Assembly (NCBI GenBank): GCA_030613125.1
Contig: JAUWMO010000043.1
Span: 1 to 15,502, forward strand
Length of the DNA: 15,502 nt
DNA from: Bacteroidota bacterium
GTDB taxonomy: Bacteria > Bacteroidota > Bacteroidia > Bacteroidales > VadinHA17
Reading direction: 5' to 3'
Shown here: piece by piece, positions 1-6,204 of the stretch
Layout of the letters: each line of letters opens with the position of its first letter
How positions within the stretch are numbered: the first letter of the stretch is position 1
Program-made: the position numbers and the translations under genes
The notes under the pieces: generated by a model
The model's database searches: none
The model's input: the letters and a program-made list of their open reading frames with translations, nothing else
Told to the model about the DNA's origin: nothing

Positions 1-1248
1 CATATTCTTTAAAGCCCGGTGAGCCAGGTTTCCGTGACCAACTTCTCTCCTGCTCACACCCCTGTTTGGGCGAGCATCTCCAGTTGAGAATGCAGGAAAA
101 TTATAATGTAATACAAATTTTTCAGCTCCCTGAATAAGAACCTCATCGATCTTTTTTTCATCGAGTTTTGTTCCAAGAGTAACCGTTGTAAGTGACTGGG
201 TCTCTCCCCGGGTAAATACAGCAGAGCCATGTGCAGCAGGCAGGTAGTCCACTTCACACCAGATAGGTCTGATCTCATCTATTTTCCGCCCATCGAGCCG
301 TTTCTTTTCATTGAGCACCATGTTCCTTACTGCATCTTTATGAACATCATGAAAATATCTGTCTACCAGAGACTCGTCTACTTCATCCTCTTCAGTAAAT
401 TGTGAAAGAAATTCTTCCTTAACAGCATTAAAATCTTCAGAACGTTCATGCCTGGAAGGATTTTGTTTCATTGCCACTTCATAAACTTTATCGTATGTTT
501 CCCGCTTAACTTTCTCTCTTAATTCCTCATCATTCTTCTTATGATCATATTCCCTCTTAACCACTTTCAATTCTTTTGCAAGTTCAATTTGTACATGACA
601 CTGTTTCTTGATAGCTTCATGTGCAAATTTGATAGCCTCAAGCATTTCTGCTTCAGAAACCTCTTTCATCTCACCTTCCACCATAAGGATATTATCAATG
701 GTGGCACCAACAATAATATCAATATCAGCATTTTCCAGATCGGAAAATGTAGGATTTACTTTGAATGTACCATTAACCCTTCCAACCCTAACTTCAGATA
801 TTGGGCTCTGTAAAGGTACATCAGAAACTGCAATTGCCGCAGATGCGGCTAACCCAGCCAGTGAATCAGGCATAGTATCTTTATCAGCAGATATCAGGTT
901 AATATTTACAAATGTTTCAGCATGGTAATCTTCCGGAAATAATGGTCTAAGTGCCCTGTCAACAAGTCGGGAAATAAGGATCTCATAATCAGAGGGACGA
1001 GCCTCCCTTTTCATAAACCCCCCCGGAAATCTTCCTAAAGAAGCATATTTTTCTTTGTAATCAACAGATAATGGCATAAAATCAACATCCTCGCGAGCTT
1101 CTTTCGCCGAAACTACTGTTGCAAGTAACATTGTCCTGCCCTGTCTTACTACAACAGAGCCGTCAGCCTGTTTTGCAAGTTTCCCGGTCTCAATAGTTAT
1201 GGTTCTTCCGTCACCTATATCAATCGTCTTCTTAACTACCTTGTACAT
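1..1248 (-). CDS. pnp: Polyribonucleotide nucleotidyltransferase (PNPase), N-terminal part, cut by the window edge
   Basis: PNPase degrades RNA 3'->5' by phosphorolysis, releasing nucleoside diphosphates, and works in mRNA turnover in the cytoplasm. The frame is open from the ATG at 1248 to base 1 (416 codons), about 60% of the usual ~700 residues. The first RNase PH-like domain is clear: it starts MYKVVKKTIDIGDGRT, then has the stretch PLSVDYKEKYASLGRFPGGF and the motif RPSDYEILISRLVDRALRPLFP. The all-helical linker follows, then the start of the second PH domain (VFTRGETQSLTTVTLGTK, RREVGHGNLAHRAL). The KH and S1 RNA-binding domains would lie beyond the left edge. It follows rpsO on the same strand by 78 bp, the classic rpsO-pnp pairing. 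No TAnnTTTG promoter is visible in that gap, so expression may depend on read-through from rpsO. Confidence 0.97.
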   Translation of the reverse strand, partial: MYKVVKKTIDIGDGRTITIETGKLAKQADGSVVVRQGRTMLLATVVSAKEAREDVDFMPLSVDYKEKYASLGRFPGGFMKREARPSDYEILISRLVDRALRPLFPEDYHAETFVNINLISADKDTMPDSLAGLAASAAIAVSDVPLQSPISEVRVGRVNGTFKVNPTFSDLENADIDIIVGATIDNILMVEGEMKEVSEAEMLEAIKFAHEAIKKQCHVQIELAKELKVVKREYDHKKNDEELREKVKRETYDKVYEVAMKQNPSRHERSEDFNAVKEEFLSQFTEEDEVDESLVDRYFHDVHKDAVRNMVLNEKKRLDGRKIDEIRPIWCEVDYLPAAHGSAVFTRGETQSLTTVTLGTKLDEKKIDEVLIQGAEKFVLHYNFPAFSTGDARPNRGVSRREVGHGNLAHRALKNM

Positions 1249-1297
1249 TTCAATAAATAATTAAATTTTAATAATACCATTGCCTGTAGTGTATGAA

Positions 1298-1323
1298 AAA
1301 AGGCAATCGGTAAATTGCCTTTT
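1298..1323 (-). terminator. Intrinsic terminator or attenuator between rpsO and pnp
   Basis: A perfect 10-bp stem (AAAAGGCAAT at 1298-1307 with ATTGCCTTTT at 1314-1323) has a 6-nt loop. Read on the minus strand it starts 3 nt after the rpsO stop codon and ends in a run of six T. It should end rpsO transcripts, with some read-through feeding pnp. In Escherichia coli a comparable terminator and RNase III site lie between these genes; any RNase III role here is unproven. Confidence 0.8.
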
Positions 1324-1326
1324 CCT

Positions 1327-1596
1327 TTATTTCCTTAATTTTAGATCTTTAATAATTGCCCGGTATCTTTCAATATCACGCTTCTTCAGATAATTAAGCA
1401 AACTTCTGCGCTTACCGACCAGTTTCAGTAAGGCTCTCTGAGTGCTGTAATCTTTTTTATTTGCAGCAAGATGCTTTGTCAAATGCGCAATCCTGTATGT
1501 AAATAAGGCAATCTGACTTTCAGGTGTACCTGTAGCGGTTACAGATTTTCCGTGCTTCTTAAAAATTTCTTTCTTCTTTTCTCCTGTTAAATACAT
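1327..1596 (-). CDS. rpsO: 30S ribosomal protein S15
   Basis: S15 is a primary 16S rRNA-binding protein of the small subunit platform and contributes to a bridge with the 50S subunit. The 89-residue product has the usual family length and the typical S15 pattern: a start rich in Lys (LTGEKKKEIFKKHG), then GTPESQIALFTYRIAHLTKHL, and then KDYSTQRALLKLVGKRRSLLNYL. The ATG at 1596 fits the family N-terminus. A good promoter lies about 50 bp upstream and a terminator follows the stop, so the gene is mainly a single transcript upstream of pnp. S15 represses its own translation in several bacteria; no leader structure for that was identified here. Confidence 0.98.
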   Translation of the reverse strand: MYLTGEKKKEIFKKHGKSVTATGTPESQIALFTYRIAHLTKHLAANKKDYSTQRALLKLVGKRRSLLNYLKKRDIERYRAIIKDLKLRK

Positions 1597-1645
1597 AGTA
1601 GCTTTACAATAATTTTTATTAACTCACCTGATTTTTAAAGAACTG

Positions 1646-1675
1646 CAAAGATAAGTCTTTTTTTAATTTATTCAA
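1646..1675 (-). promoter_or_regulatory. Bacteroidota-type sigma-A promoter for rpsO
   Basis: On the minus strand TATCTTTG (1653-1646) matches the -7 consensus TAnnTTTG exactly. A TTG (1675-1673) lies 19 bp upstream, at the right distance for the -33 element. Transcription would start near 1640, giving a leader of about 44 nt before the rpsO ATG at 1596. Confidence 0.7.
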
Positions 1676-1770
1676 TAAATACGAAAAATATTTACAAAAG
1701 GAAAGTCTTTGTAATATGGTTGTTTAACAATAGCTTTATATCGGTGATGATTGTCTTTCTACCTGTATTT

Positions 1771-2811
1771 TCAGGCGGTAGAACTGATCATAATTTCTTT
1801 AAGTTTACTTATCTGTTCCGGTTTCCCCAAAACAAACAACTGATCATGGGAAGATAATATTACATCAGGTGAGGGATTGAATATGTATTTACCATCCTTT
1901 TTAAGGCCAACAATATTTGCTCCGGTAACATTCCTGATACCCAACTCTTTTATAGATTTATCTGCAAAACAGGCAGCCATGTCCTCACATGATAACTCCT
2001 CAAGGTTAACATCAGCACTGCTTTGGAGCATGATATATTCAAGAAATTCAACAACATCAGGCTGGACTACAAGTTTAGCCATATGCTGACCTCCAATCCT
2101 GTCGGGCATTATTACATTGTTTGCTCCTGCCCTTTTCAGTTTCACATCTGATTTATCCTCTGAAGCCCTGCTGATGATTTTCAGATCAGGATACATTTGA
2201 CGGGATGTCAGAACTACAAATAAATTGTGTGCAGCGTTTGGAAGGGTAGAAATTAATGCATAGGCTCTCTTTATTTGTGCCACTTCAAGAATTTCTTCAT
2301 GCGTTGCATCACCCTCAATATACAGATAATCTGTATTGTCTCTGATTTCTTCAATAACCTTACTGTCGTCTTCAATGATGACAAATTTTTTACTGTGATC
2401 CTTTAGCTCAATAATCGCTTGCCGCCCATTCCTGCCATATCCACATACGATCACATGGCCTGATAGTTTTTTAATTCTTTTTTTCACTGTATTATCTTTA
2501 AAATAGTGCCTGAAAACCCCTTCAACCAGAAATTTGGTAAAAGCAGTTACTACATAAATAAAAATCCCAAAGCTTATAATAATAAGCACTGAAGTAAATA
2601 TCATCCCGGGATTATCGAGTTGGTGTACCTCCTCAAAGCCAACAGTTGAGATGGTAATTATTGTCATAAAAAAAGCCTCAGTGATTGTAAATCCCTCAAG
2701 GAATACAAATCCTATTACACCTAGCAGAATTACTCCACCCAGTAATAATAAGGCAATGATGATATTTTTTATCTTGTTTTCTTTCATGATTCCAATACCA
2801 GAATAATTCAC
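1771..2811 (-). CDS. Two-TM potassium-channel-like protein with RCK (TrkA-N/TrkA-C) domains
   Basis: This is a membrane ion channel or K+ flux protein gated by a cytoplasmic RCK module. Seen in the 346-residue product: TM1 at about 17-38, a pore loop with ISTVGFEEV at 54-62, TM2 at about 71-95, then an RCK N-domain (Rossmann fold) starting HVIVCGYGRNG at 119-129 with acidic E147 after the second strand. An RCK C-domain follows from about residue 265 (KELGIRNVTGANIVGLKKDG). The order TM-pore-TM-RCK is that of MthK-like channels. The filter reads TVGFE instead of TVGYG, so the second glycine is replaced and K+ selectivity is uncertain. A second start, MKENKIK at 2787, is equally plausible and gives 338 residues. 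It lies 19 bp after the DUF2851 gene and is probably in one operon with it. Confidence 0.88.
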   Translation of the reverse strand: MNYSGIGIMKENKIKNIIIALLLLGGVILLGVIGFVFLEGFTITEAFFMTIITISTVGFEEVHQLDNPGMIFTSVLIIISFGIFIYVVTAFTKFLVEGVFRHYFKDNTVKKRIKKLSGHVIVCGYGRNGRQAIIELKDHSKKFVIIEDDSKVIEEIRDNTDYLYIEGDATHEEILEVAQIKRAYALISTLPNAAHNLFVVLTSRQMYPDLKIISRASEDKSDVKLKRAGANNVIMPDRIGGQHMAKLVVQPDVVEFLEYIMLQSSADVNLEELSCEDMAACFADKSIKELGIRNVTGANIVGLKKDGKYIFNPSPDVILSSHDQLFVLGKPEQISKLKEIMISSTA

Positions 2812-2830
2812 AAATGATCTACACCAAAAT

Positions 2831-4114
2831 TCATGATTTATTCAGGTTAAATGTAATAATTCGATTGCCTATTTCGCAATTCAAACATCTTTTCTTGTTG
2901 CAATATTTATTTTTCAGTTGAATAAGGGACTGTGAAAAGAAGGCATCTTCAGCTTTAATCCCAGTTTGTTCCCATTTCCTTACAATATTATTTTTCTCTG
3001 GCGGAACAGATTCTAAAATTGCGACCGCTTTGTTTTTATATTCTTCTAATCCTTTCACAGATCCGTACATAAATAAAAAAGGAATTACTGTATTGATTAA
3101 AATTGAGTGTTGGGCATCCTTTCCAAGGTTTTTATCTTTTGCCGGAGAAACCTTGTTAAACTGGTAATGATCTTTCCAATATGGTGAAAGCTCAATATGA
3201 AAAAGTTCCAACAACTCATTCAGGTCTTTAGCATCAATTACCTTTGAAAACATATTTTCTGATTGATAGAGTAAGCTTGCAAACTGAGCAATTCTGATGG
3301 TAGGGAAATTCAATGGTCGCATTCTCATGAATTTCCAGAGGTGTGCTTCGATGGGTTTCAGGTTGAATTTTTTTCTAAAAAAATTATATTCCTTTTTAAG
3401 CTTTTCGTAATAATCATCGCCAAATAAACTTGTATTAAGCAACCCTGATTGTCCAAACAACAATGCTTCTATCTGTAACAGGTTATCTTTATGTTGAAAT
3501 AAATATTTCAAAGGCAGAGATCTGGCAAGCCTTTCAAATTGGAGACTGTTAACTTTAAAACCAAAACTTTTTGCCAATCCCTGGTAAAAACTTTCTTCCC
3601 AGTCATTTCTATTATTATCCAATAAATTTTTAAAGGCCAATGTCTTTTCCTGCAACCTTTCTACAAGAACTTTGCCCAGCCAGTATTTTATCCTGAAAGA
3701 GTCAACTTTCCTTAATTCATCCTGGCAAGCTATCCATTGCTGGTTATGGATCAGATAATTGTATTTGGTATAGTGCTTCTGGTCAATTTTCATTTCGATG
3801 GTTGGAATTATCCGTCCATCGGTACCCAAAATTTCCATGTCATTTTCAAGAACTACATGTAGAATTACGTTATCATAAGCCTGGTCAAGATGATGTCTGT
3901 GTCGTTTCCAATCAGATGATCTCAAATGTATTTCAACATTTCCTGCCCATATAATTCCCGCGATTTTAATTTGCGCATTGAAAAAATCAGGTCCGGAATG
4001 ATTGTTCGTTATTCCAGGGTGGATTACCTTAATATTTTCCAGGCCTGAGGTTATCAGGGAACTTTTTCTAAAAAGCTTATTTTTCCAAACAAAATGAAGG
4101 AATTCTTCTTTCAT
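2831..4114 (-). CDS. DUF2851 family protein
   Basis: This family has no assigned function that I know of. The 427-residue product has the characteristic N-terminal block: HPGITNNHSGPDFFNAQIKI, then WAGNVEIHLRSSDWKRHRHH (57-76), then AYDNVILHVV. There is no signal peptide or membrane segment, so it is probably cytoplasmic. The C-terminus carries a cysteine cluster (C405, C410, C413, spacing CX4CX2C), and another Cys is at 130. The pattern P42-D43 followed by E61-x-H63 resembles a PD-(D/E)XK nuclease core; that is my inference, not an established assignment (see findings). It is upstream of the channel gene by 19 bp. No clear promoter was found in the 300 bp before the ATG at 4114. Confidence 0.85.
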   Translation of the reverse strand: MKEEFLHFVWKNKLFRKSSLITSGLENIKVIHPGITNNHSGPDFFNAQIKIAGIIWAGNVEIHLRSSDWKRHRHHLDQAYDNVILHVVLENDMEILGTDGRIIPTIEMKIDQKHYTKYNYLIHNQQWIACQDELRKVDSFRIKYWLGKVLVERLQEKTLAFKNLLDNNRNDWEESFYQGLAKSFGFKVNSLQFERLARSLPLKYLFQHKDNLLQIEALLFGQSGLLNTSLFGDDYYEKLKKEYNFFRKKFNLKPIEAHLWKFMRMRPLNFPTIRIAQFASLLYQSENMFSKVIDAKDLNELLELFHIELSPYWKDHYQFNKVSPAKDKNLGKDAQHSILINTVIPFLFMYGSVKGLEEYKNKAVAILESVPPEKNNIVRKWEQTGIKAEDAFFSQSLIQLKNKYCNKKRCLNCEIGNRIITFNLNKS

Positions 4115-4243
4115 TTCAATTAATCCGGTTATATATATTTATGTTATTTCCTATGTACCGATTGCCTGAATAAAAATACTAAAAAGAGGTTTATCAAATA
4201 TGTTCAATCGTTCCAAATCCCTTTTTTCCAATTTAAAAACTGC

Positions 4244-4278
4244 TCGATATCGTACGTTTATTGTATCATATCCGAACA
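4244..4278 (+). repeat. 35-bp motif, copy A (possible operator or regulatory element)
   Basis: This copy matches 5606-5640 without gaps at 26 of 35 positions. The conserved cores are ATATCGTAC (4247-4255), TTGTA (4261-4265) and CATAT(C/T)CG(A/G)ACA (4267-4278). ATATCGTAC and ATATCCGAAC are partial direct repeats 21 bp apart, about two helical turns. The similarity ends sharply on both sides. A related TGTTCAATCGTTC lies just upstream at 4201-4213. Confidence 0.5.
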
Positions 4279-4460
4279 ATAATTCTAAAAAAAAATAAAA
4301 CACACAATCAATAACCCTCTGTTATTAAGTATTTTATAGTTTTTAGCACAATATTTGATACATAAAGTACAGAGAAGCTTTGTGAACTCCCCTAAACCGG
4401 TCTCAGGAAAGTATTGCTTTCTATATGGCCAAATTCAGTTTAACATTATTAAAAATTAAA

Positions 4461-4559
4461 AAAGTTATGCACAGTACTGAATTACAGATTGTCAGAAGTG
4501 TTTGCAGCCACGAAAACGCTTCAGCTATGCATAACTTTGAATCAAATTTCCATAACTTT
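4461..4559. repeat. Inverted and direct repeats upstream of the 4668 gene
   Basis: AAAGTTATGCA (4461-4471) is the exact reverse complement of TGCATAACTTT (4528-4538), with 56 nt between. CATAACTTT occurs again as a direct repeat at 4551-4559, exactly 21 bp after the copy at 4530. The spacing suggests protein binding on one face of the DNA, and the right arm overlaps a candidate -7 element. Confidence 0.45.
4532..4539 (+). promoter_or_regulatory. Possible -7 element for the 4668 gene
   Basis: TAACTTTG fits TAnnTTTG exactly, but no TTG lies 17-23 bp upstream; the nearest TTTG is 27 bp away at 4501-4504. Transcription would start near 4545, giving a leader of about 120 nt. The missing -33 element could mean activator dependence, or that this is a chance match. 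Confidence 0.3.
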
Positions 4560-4667
4560 TTTTACATATCCAAATTTGTAATTTATATAATTAGATTTTT
4601 AAAAAATAAAAAGTATTTTTTTAATAACTTCTCTTATTTTATTAATTAATTTAAATTTTTAGCAGCC

Positions 4668-5153
4668 ATGAAAAAAATGATTAGTTTAACCGTTATGATT
4701 GTTGTCATTTGTTTTACAACAATAGCAAAGCCAGTTGCACAAAAAGGCGACACCCAATGTGCTCTCGGAAAGTATAAAGTAGAAAAAGCATCTGATCCCG
4801 TTGTGATAGATGATGTTGAATTAGAAACTTTCCTTATTACATATGAAAATTCTGATAAAAAAGTCAAAGTAGCCATCGATAAAGATAAAAAGAACAAGAA
4901 ATTTCTTGTCTTTTCAGATGGGCCTTCTGTTCAGTACATATGTAATAAATCATATTTTGGAGTGGAGAAACTTGATAAAAAATATAAAAAGAATGGAAAT
5001 ATGGCTAACGATGAATTGCTTGACAGAAGCGCGTATTTTTACCAAAAAATACTTACCCGGTCAGATCCGGATGACCGCGATTGTTTAGGCTTGATTGCAG
5101 TTTATTATCCCAGGCTTATAAATGATTACGAAGATTTCTTCGCATCCAAATAA
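4668..5153 (+). CDS. Small secreted protein of unknown function
   Basis: I do not recognise a family. The 161-residue product begins MKKMISLTVMIVVICFTTIA, a clear signal peptide, with likely cleavage near A20 or A24 (PVA before QKG). There is no lipobox at the cleavage site. The mature part is Lys/Asp-rich and soluble-looking, with three cysteines (C31, C92, C139); two could form a disulfide in the periplasm or outside. The first half is probably beta-rich (ELETFLITYENSDKKVKVAI), and the second half has a helical stretch before the end (LINDYEDFF). It stands alone: a long AT-rich leader with repeats lies upstream and a strong terminator follows 46 bp after the stop. Confidence 0.75.
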   Translation: MKKMISLTVMIVVICFTTIAKPVAQKGDTQCALGKYKVEKASDPVVIDDVELETFLITYENSDKKVKVAIDKDKKNKKFLVFSDGPSVQYICNKSYFGVEKLDKKYKKNGNMANDELLDRSAYFYQKILTRSDPDDRDCLGLIAVYYPRLINDYEDFFASK

Positions 5154-5199
5154 TTGATCCTGAAATCCTTAAATGGGGTACCAGCATAGTTCAATTGTG

Positions 5200-5232
5200 A
5201 ACCCCCGCCTGAATTTTCAGGTGGGGGTTTTT
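5200..5232 (+). terminator. Strong intrinsic terminator after the small secreted protein gene
   Basis: A GC-rich stem pairs AACCCCCGCCTG (5200-5211) with CAGGTGGGGGTT (5218-5229), with one G-U pair and a short AATTTT loop, followed by more T. It lies 46 bp after the stop codon at 5153. Confidence 0.85.
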
Positions 5233-5239
5233 AATTCAA

Positions 5240-5460
5240 TGAACTACCCCGCCGTGTCGCCGTAGCTTTCTGTGATCACCGTAGCTTTAGCGAAGGTGAT
5301 AGCGGTGGCATATCTTTAGCGCAAGCGACAACCTGTCCGACCGCTGGCGTAGCAGCGGAGTATCTCAATGTAATTTCACATATCAAGAGGCGGGGAATAT
5401 AACCCTCTGCCTGTACTGCCTGCCCGTTCCGTTCAGGCGGGCCGTTTCGGCAGGTAGGAG
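5240..5460. repeat. GC-rich island of nested inverted repeats (REP- or MITE-like)
   Basis: This stretch is richer in GC than the flanking AT-rich DNA and is built of short palindromes: TCACC/GGTGA (about 5276-5299), CCGCTG/CAGCGG (5341-5346 with 5353-5358), and nested CCTGCC/GGCAGG (5419-5424 with 5449-5454) around GCCCG/CGGGC (5422-5426 with 5438-5442). A 75-codon minus-strand frame (5276-5503) crosses it but reads like translated repeat rather than protein. Such islands are common in Bacteroidota intergenic DNA; I cannot name the family or see target-site duplications. Confidence 0.45.
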
Positions 5461-5605
5461 TTCGTCTAAATAGTTTTAATGCGTCTTCGACTTTTAAAAT
5501 CATAGACTCACCGATTTAATGTGTTGTGTTTTTCCTGTAATAATTTATCTATAAACAACTGTGAAAAGTAAAACCATGTGAATTGATTAAAAATAACCAT
5601 TTTGT

Positions 5606-5640
5606 TCAATATCGTACACGCTTTGTAACATATTCGGACA
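5606..5640 (+). repeat. 35-bp motif, copy B
   Basis: This is the second copy of the motif at 4244-4278, in the same orientation and offset by 1362 bp. The cores TC(A)ATATCGTAC, TTGTA and CATATTCGGACA are kept, and the variable stretch is 5618-5622. It lies 565 bp before the susC start, while copy A lies about 390 bp before the 4668 gene. TGTTC at 5603-5607 adds a third half-site-like element at its left edge. Confidence 0.5.
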
Positions 5641-5844
5641 GTTTTAATGAATTTGAAAATTAATAATTCTTCGTCTAACTAAATGATATTGTTATTTTTA
5701 TGTCATATGGCATGTTTTATGTACAATTTTTCTTAATATACTGGTCAATTTTATTTATTCTGACATATCTTAACCAGATTTAGAAAAGTGTTGCGTAATA
5801 ACGTAATAAAAAGTATTATAAACTTAAAACACTAATTATGACAT

Positions 5845-5887
5845 AAAAGAAAAAGCAATCCCTGGTACTAGCACTACCAAGGATTGC
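5845..5887 (-). terminator. Minus-strand intrinsic terminator-like hairpin in the susC leader
   Basis: GCAATCC plus TGGTA (5855-5867) pairs with TACCA plus GGATTGC (5875-5887), giving a 12-bp stem with one C/A mismatch and a 7-nt loop. On the minus strand it is followed directly by TTTTTCTTTT (5854-5845), the mark of an intrinsic terminator. On the plus strand no T tract follows directly. No minus-strand gene ends here, which raises the possibility of an antisense transcript. Confidence 0.5.
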
Positions 5888-5897
5888 CGTTTAACAA

Positions 5898-5925
5898 CTT
5901 CTTTTTTCCGGGCGGATAAAAGAAG
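5898..5925. other. Second hairpin in the susC leader
   Basis: CTTCTTTTTTCC (5898-5909) pairs with GGATAAAAGAAG (5914-5925) with one T/T mismatch and a GGGC loop. It begins 10 nt after the preceding hairpin. In the plus-strand RNA both hairpins could form in the 5' leader. Confidence 0.5.
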
Positions 5926-6075
5926 AGCTTGAGGTAAAAATACAATAATAAAGGGAAAATTCCAATTTTTAAAGTTTATTAGGGGTAATTCACTTTCTCG
6001 GTTTTTTCTTAATCTCTTCCTCACTGCTTTTCTTAATAATCTTTCCAAAAAAGAAGAAGTTAAACTGGTGCAGTC

Positions 6076-6100
6076 TCCATCCGGCTTTTTGCCGGATGGA
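6076..6100. other. Perfect GC-rich hairpin 105 bp before the susC start
   Basis: TCCATCCGGC (6076-6085) pairs perfectly with GCCGGATGGA (6091-6100) around a T5 loop. No T tract follows on either strand, so it is not a normal terminator. It may stabilise the leader RNA or be a protein or RNA target. Confidence 0.6.
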
Positions 6101-6204
6101 TATTGTACCTCTAAAACTCTTAAGATCACCTATTACAAGTTACAGAACTAATTTGGATTTGTAATAATTCGTTTCAATTACTTAATAACCTAAAAATTTA
6201 GCCT

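Larger units (their letters stand above)
4115..4667. other. AT-rich divergent intergenic region
   Basis: These 553 bp separate the minus-strand DUF2851 gene from the plus-strand secreted-protein gene. They hold the first copy of the 35-bp motif (4244-4278), an 11-bp inverted repeat (4461-4538) and a possible -7 element (4532-4539). A 74-codon open frame at 4425-4649 is low-complexity Lys/Phe/Asn-rich sequence lying over those sites, and I do not consider it a gene. Confidence 0.6.
5461..6204. other. Long AT-rich leader region of the sus-like operon
   Basis: No credible gene is seen in these 744 bp. They hold copy B of the 35-bp motif and three hairpins (5855-5887, 5898-5925, 6076-6100). No TAnnTTTG element was found on the plus strand, so the operon promoter is not located. 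A 97-codon minus-strand frame (5836-6129) overlaps all three hairpins and has a composition unlike a real protein. Confidence 0.6.

Noticed and set aside
541..928. Plus-strand frames inside pnp
   Set aside because: These are antisense shadows of the strongly conserved PNPase frame on the minus strand.
4425..4649. 74-codon plus-strand frame before the small secreted protein gene
   Set aside because: Low-complexity Lys/Phe/Asn-rich translation of AT-rich DNA, lying over inverted repeats and a possible promoter; no protein-like pattern.
5276..5503. 75-codon minus-strand frame in the GC-rich island
   Set aside because: It simply translates nested palindromes; no domain pattern, and better explained as repeat DNA.
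5836..6129. 97-codon minus-strand frame in the susC leader
   Set aside because: It crosses three hairpins and includes the minus-strand terminator stem; the composition does not look like a protein.
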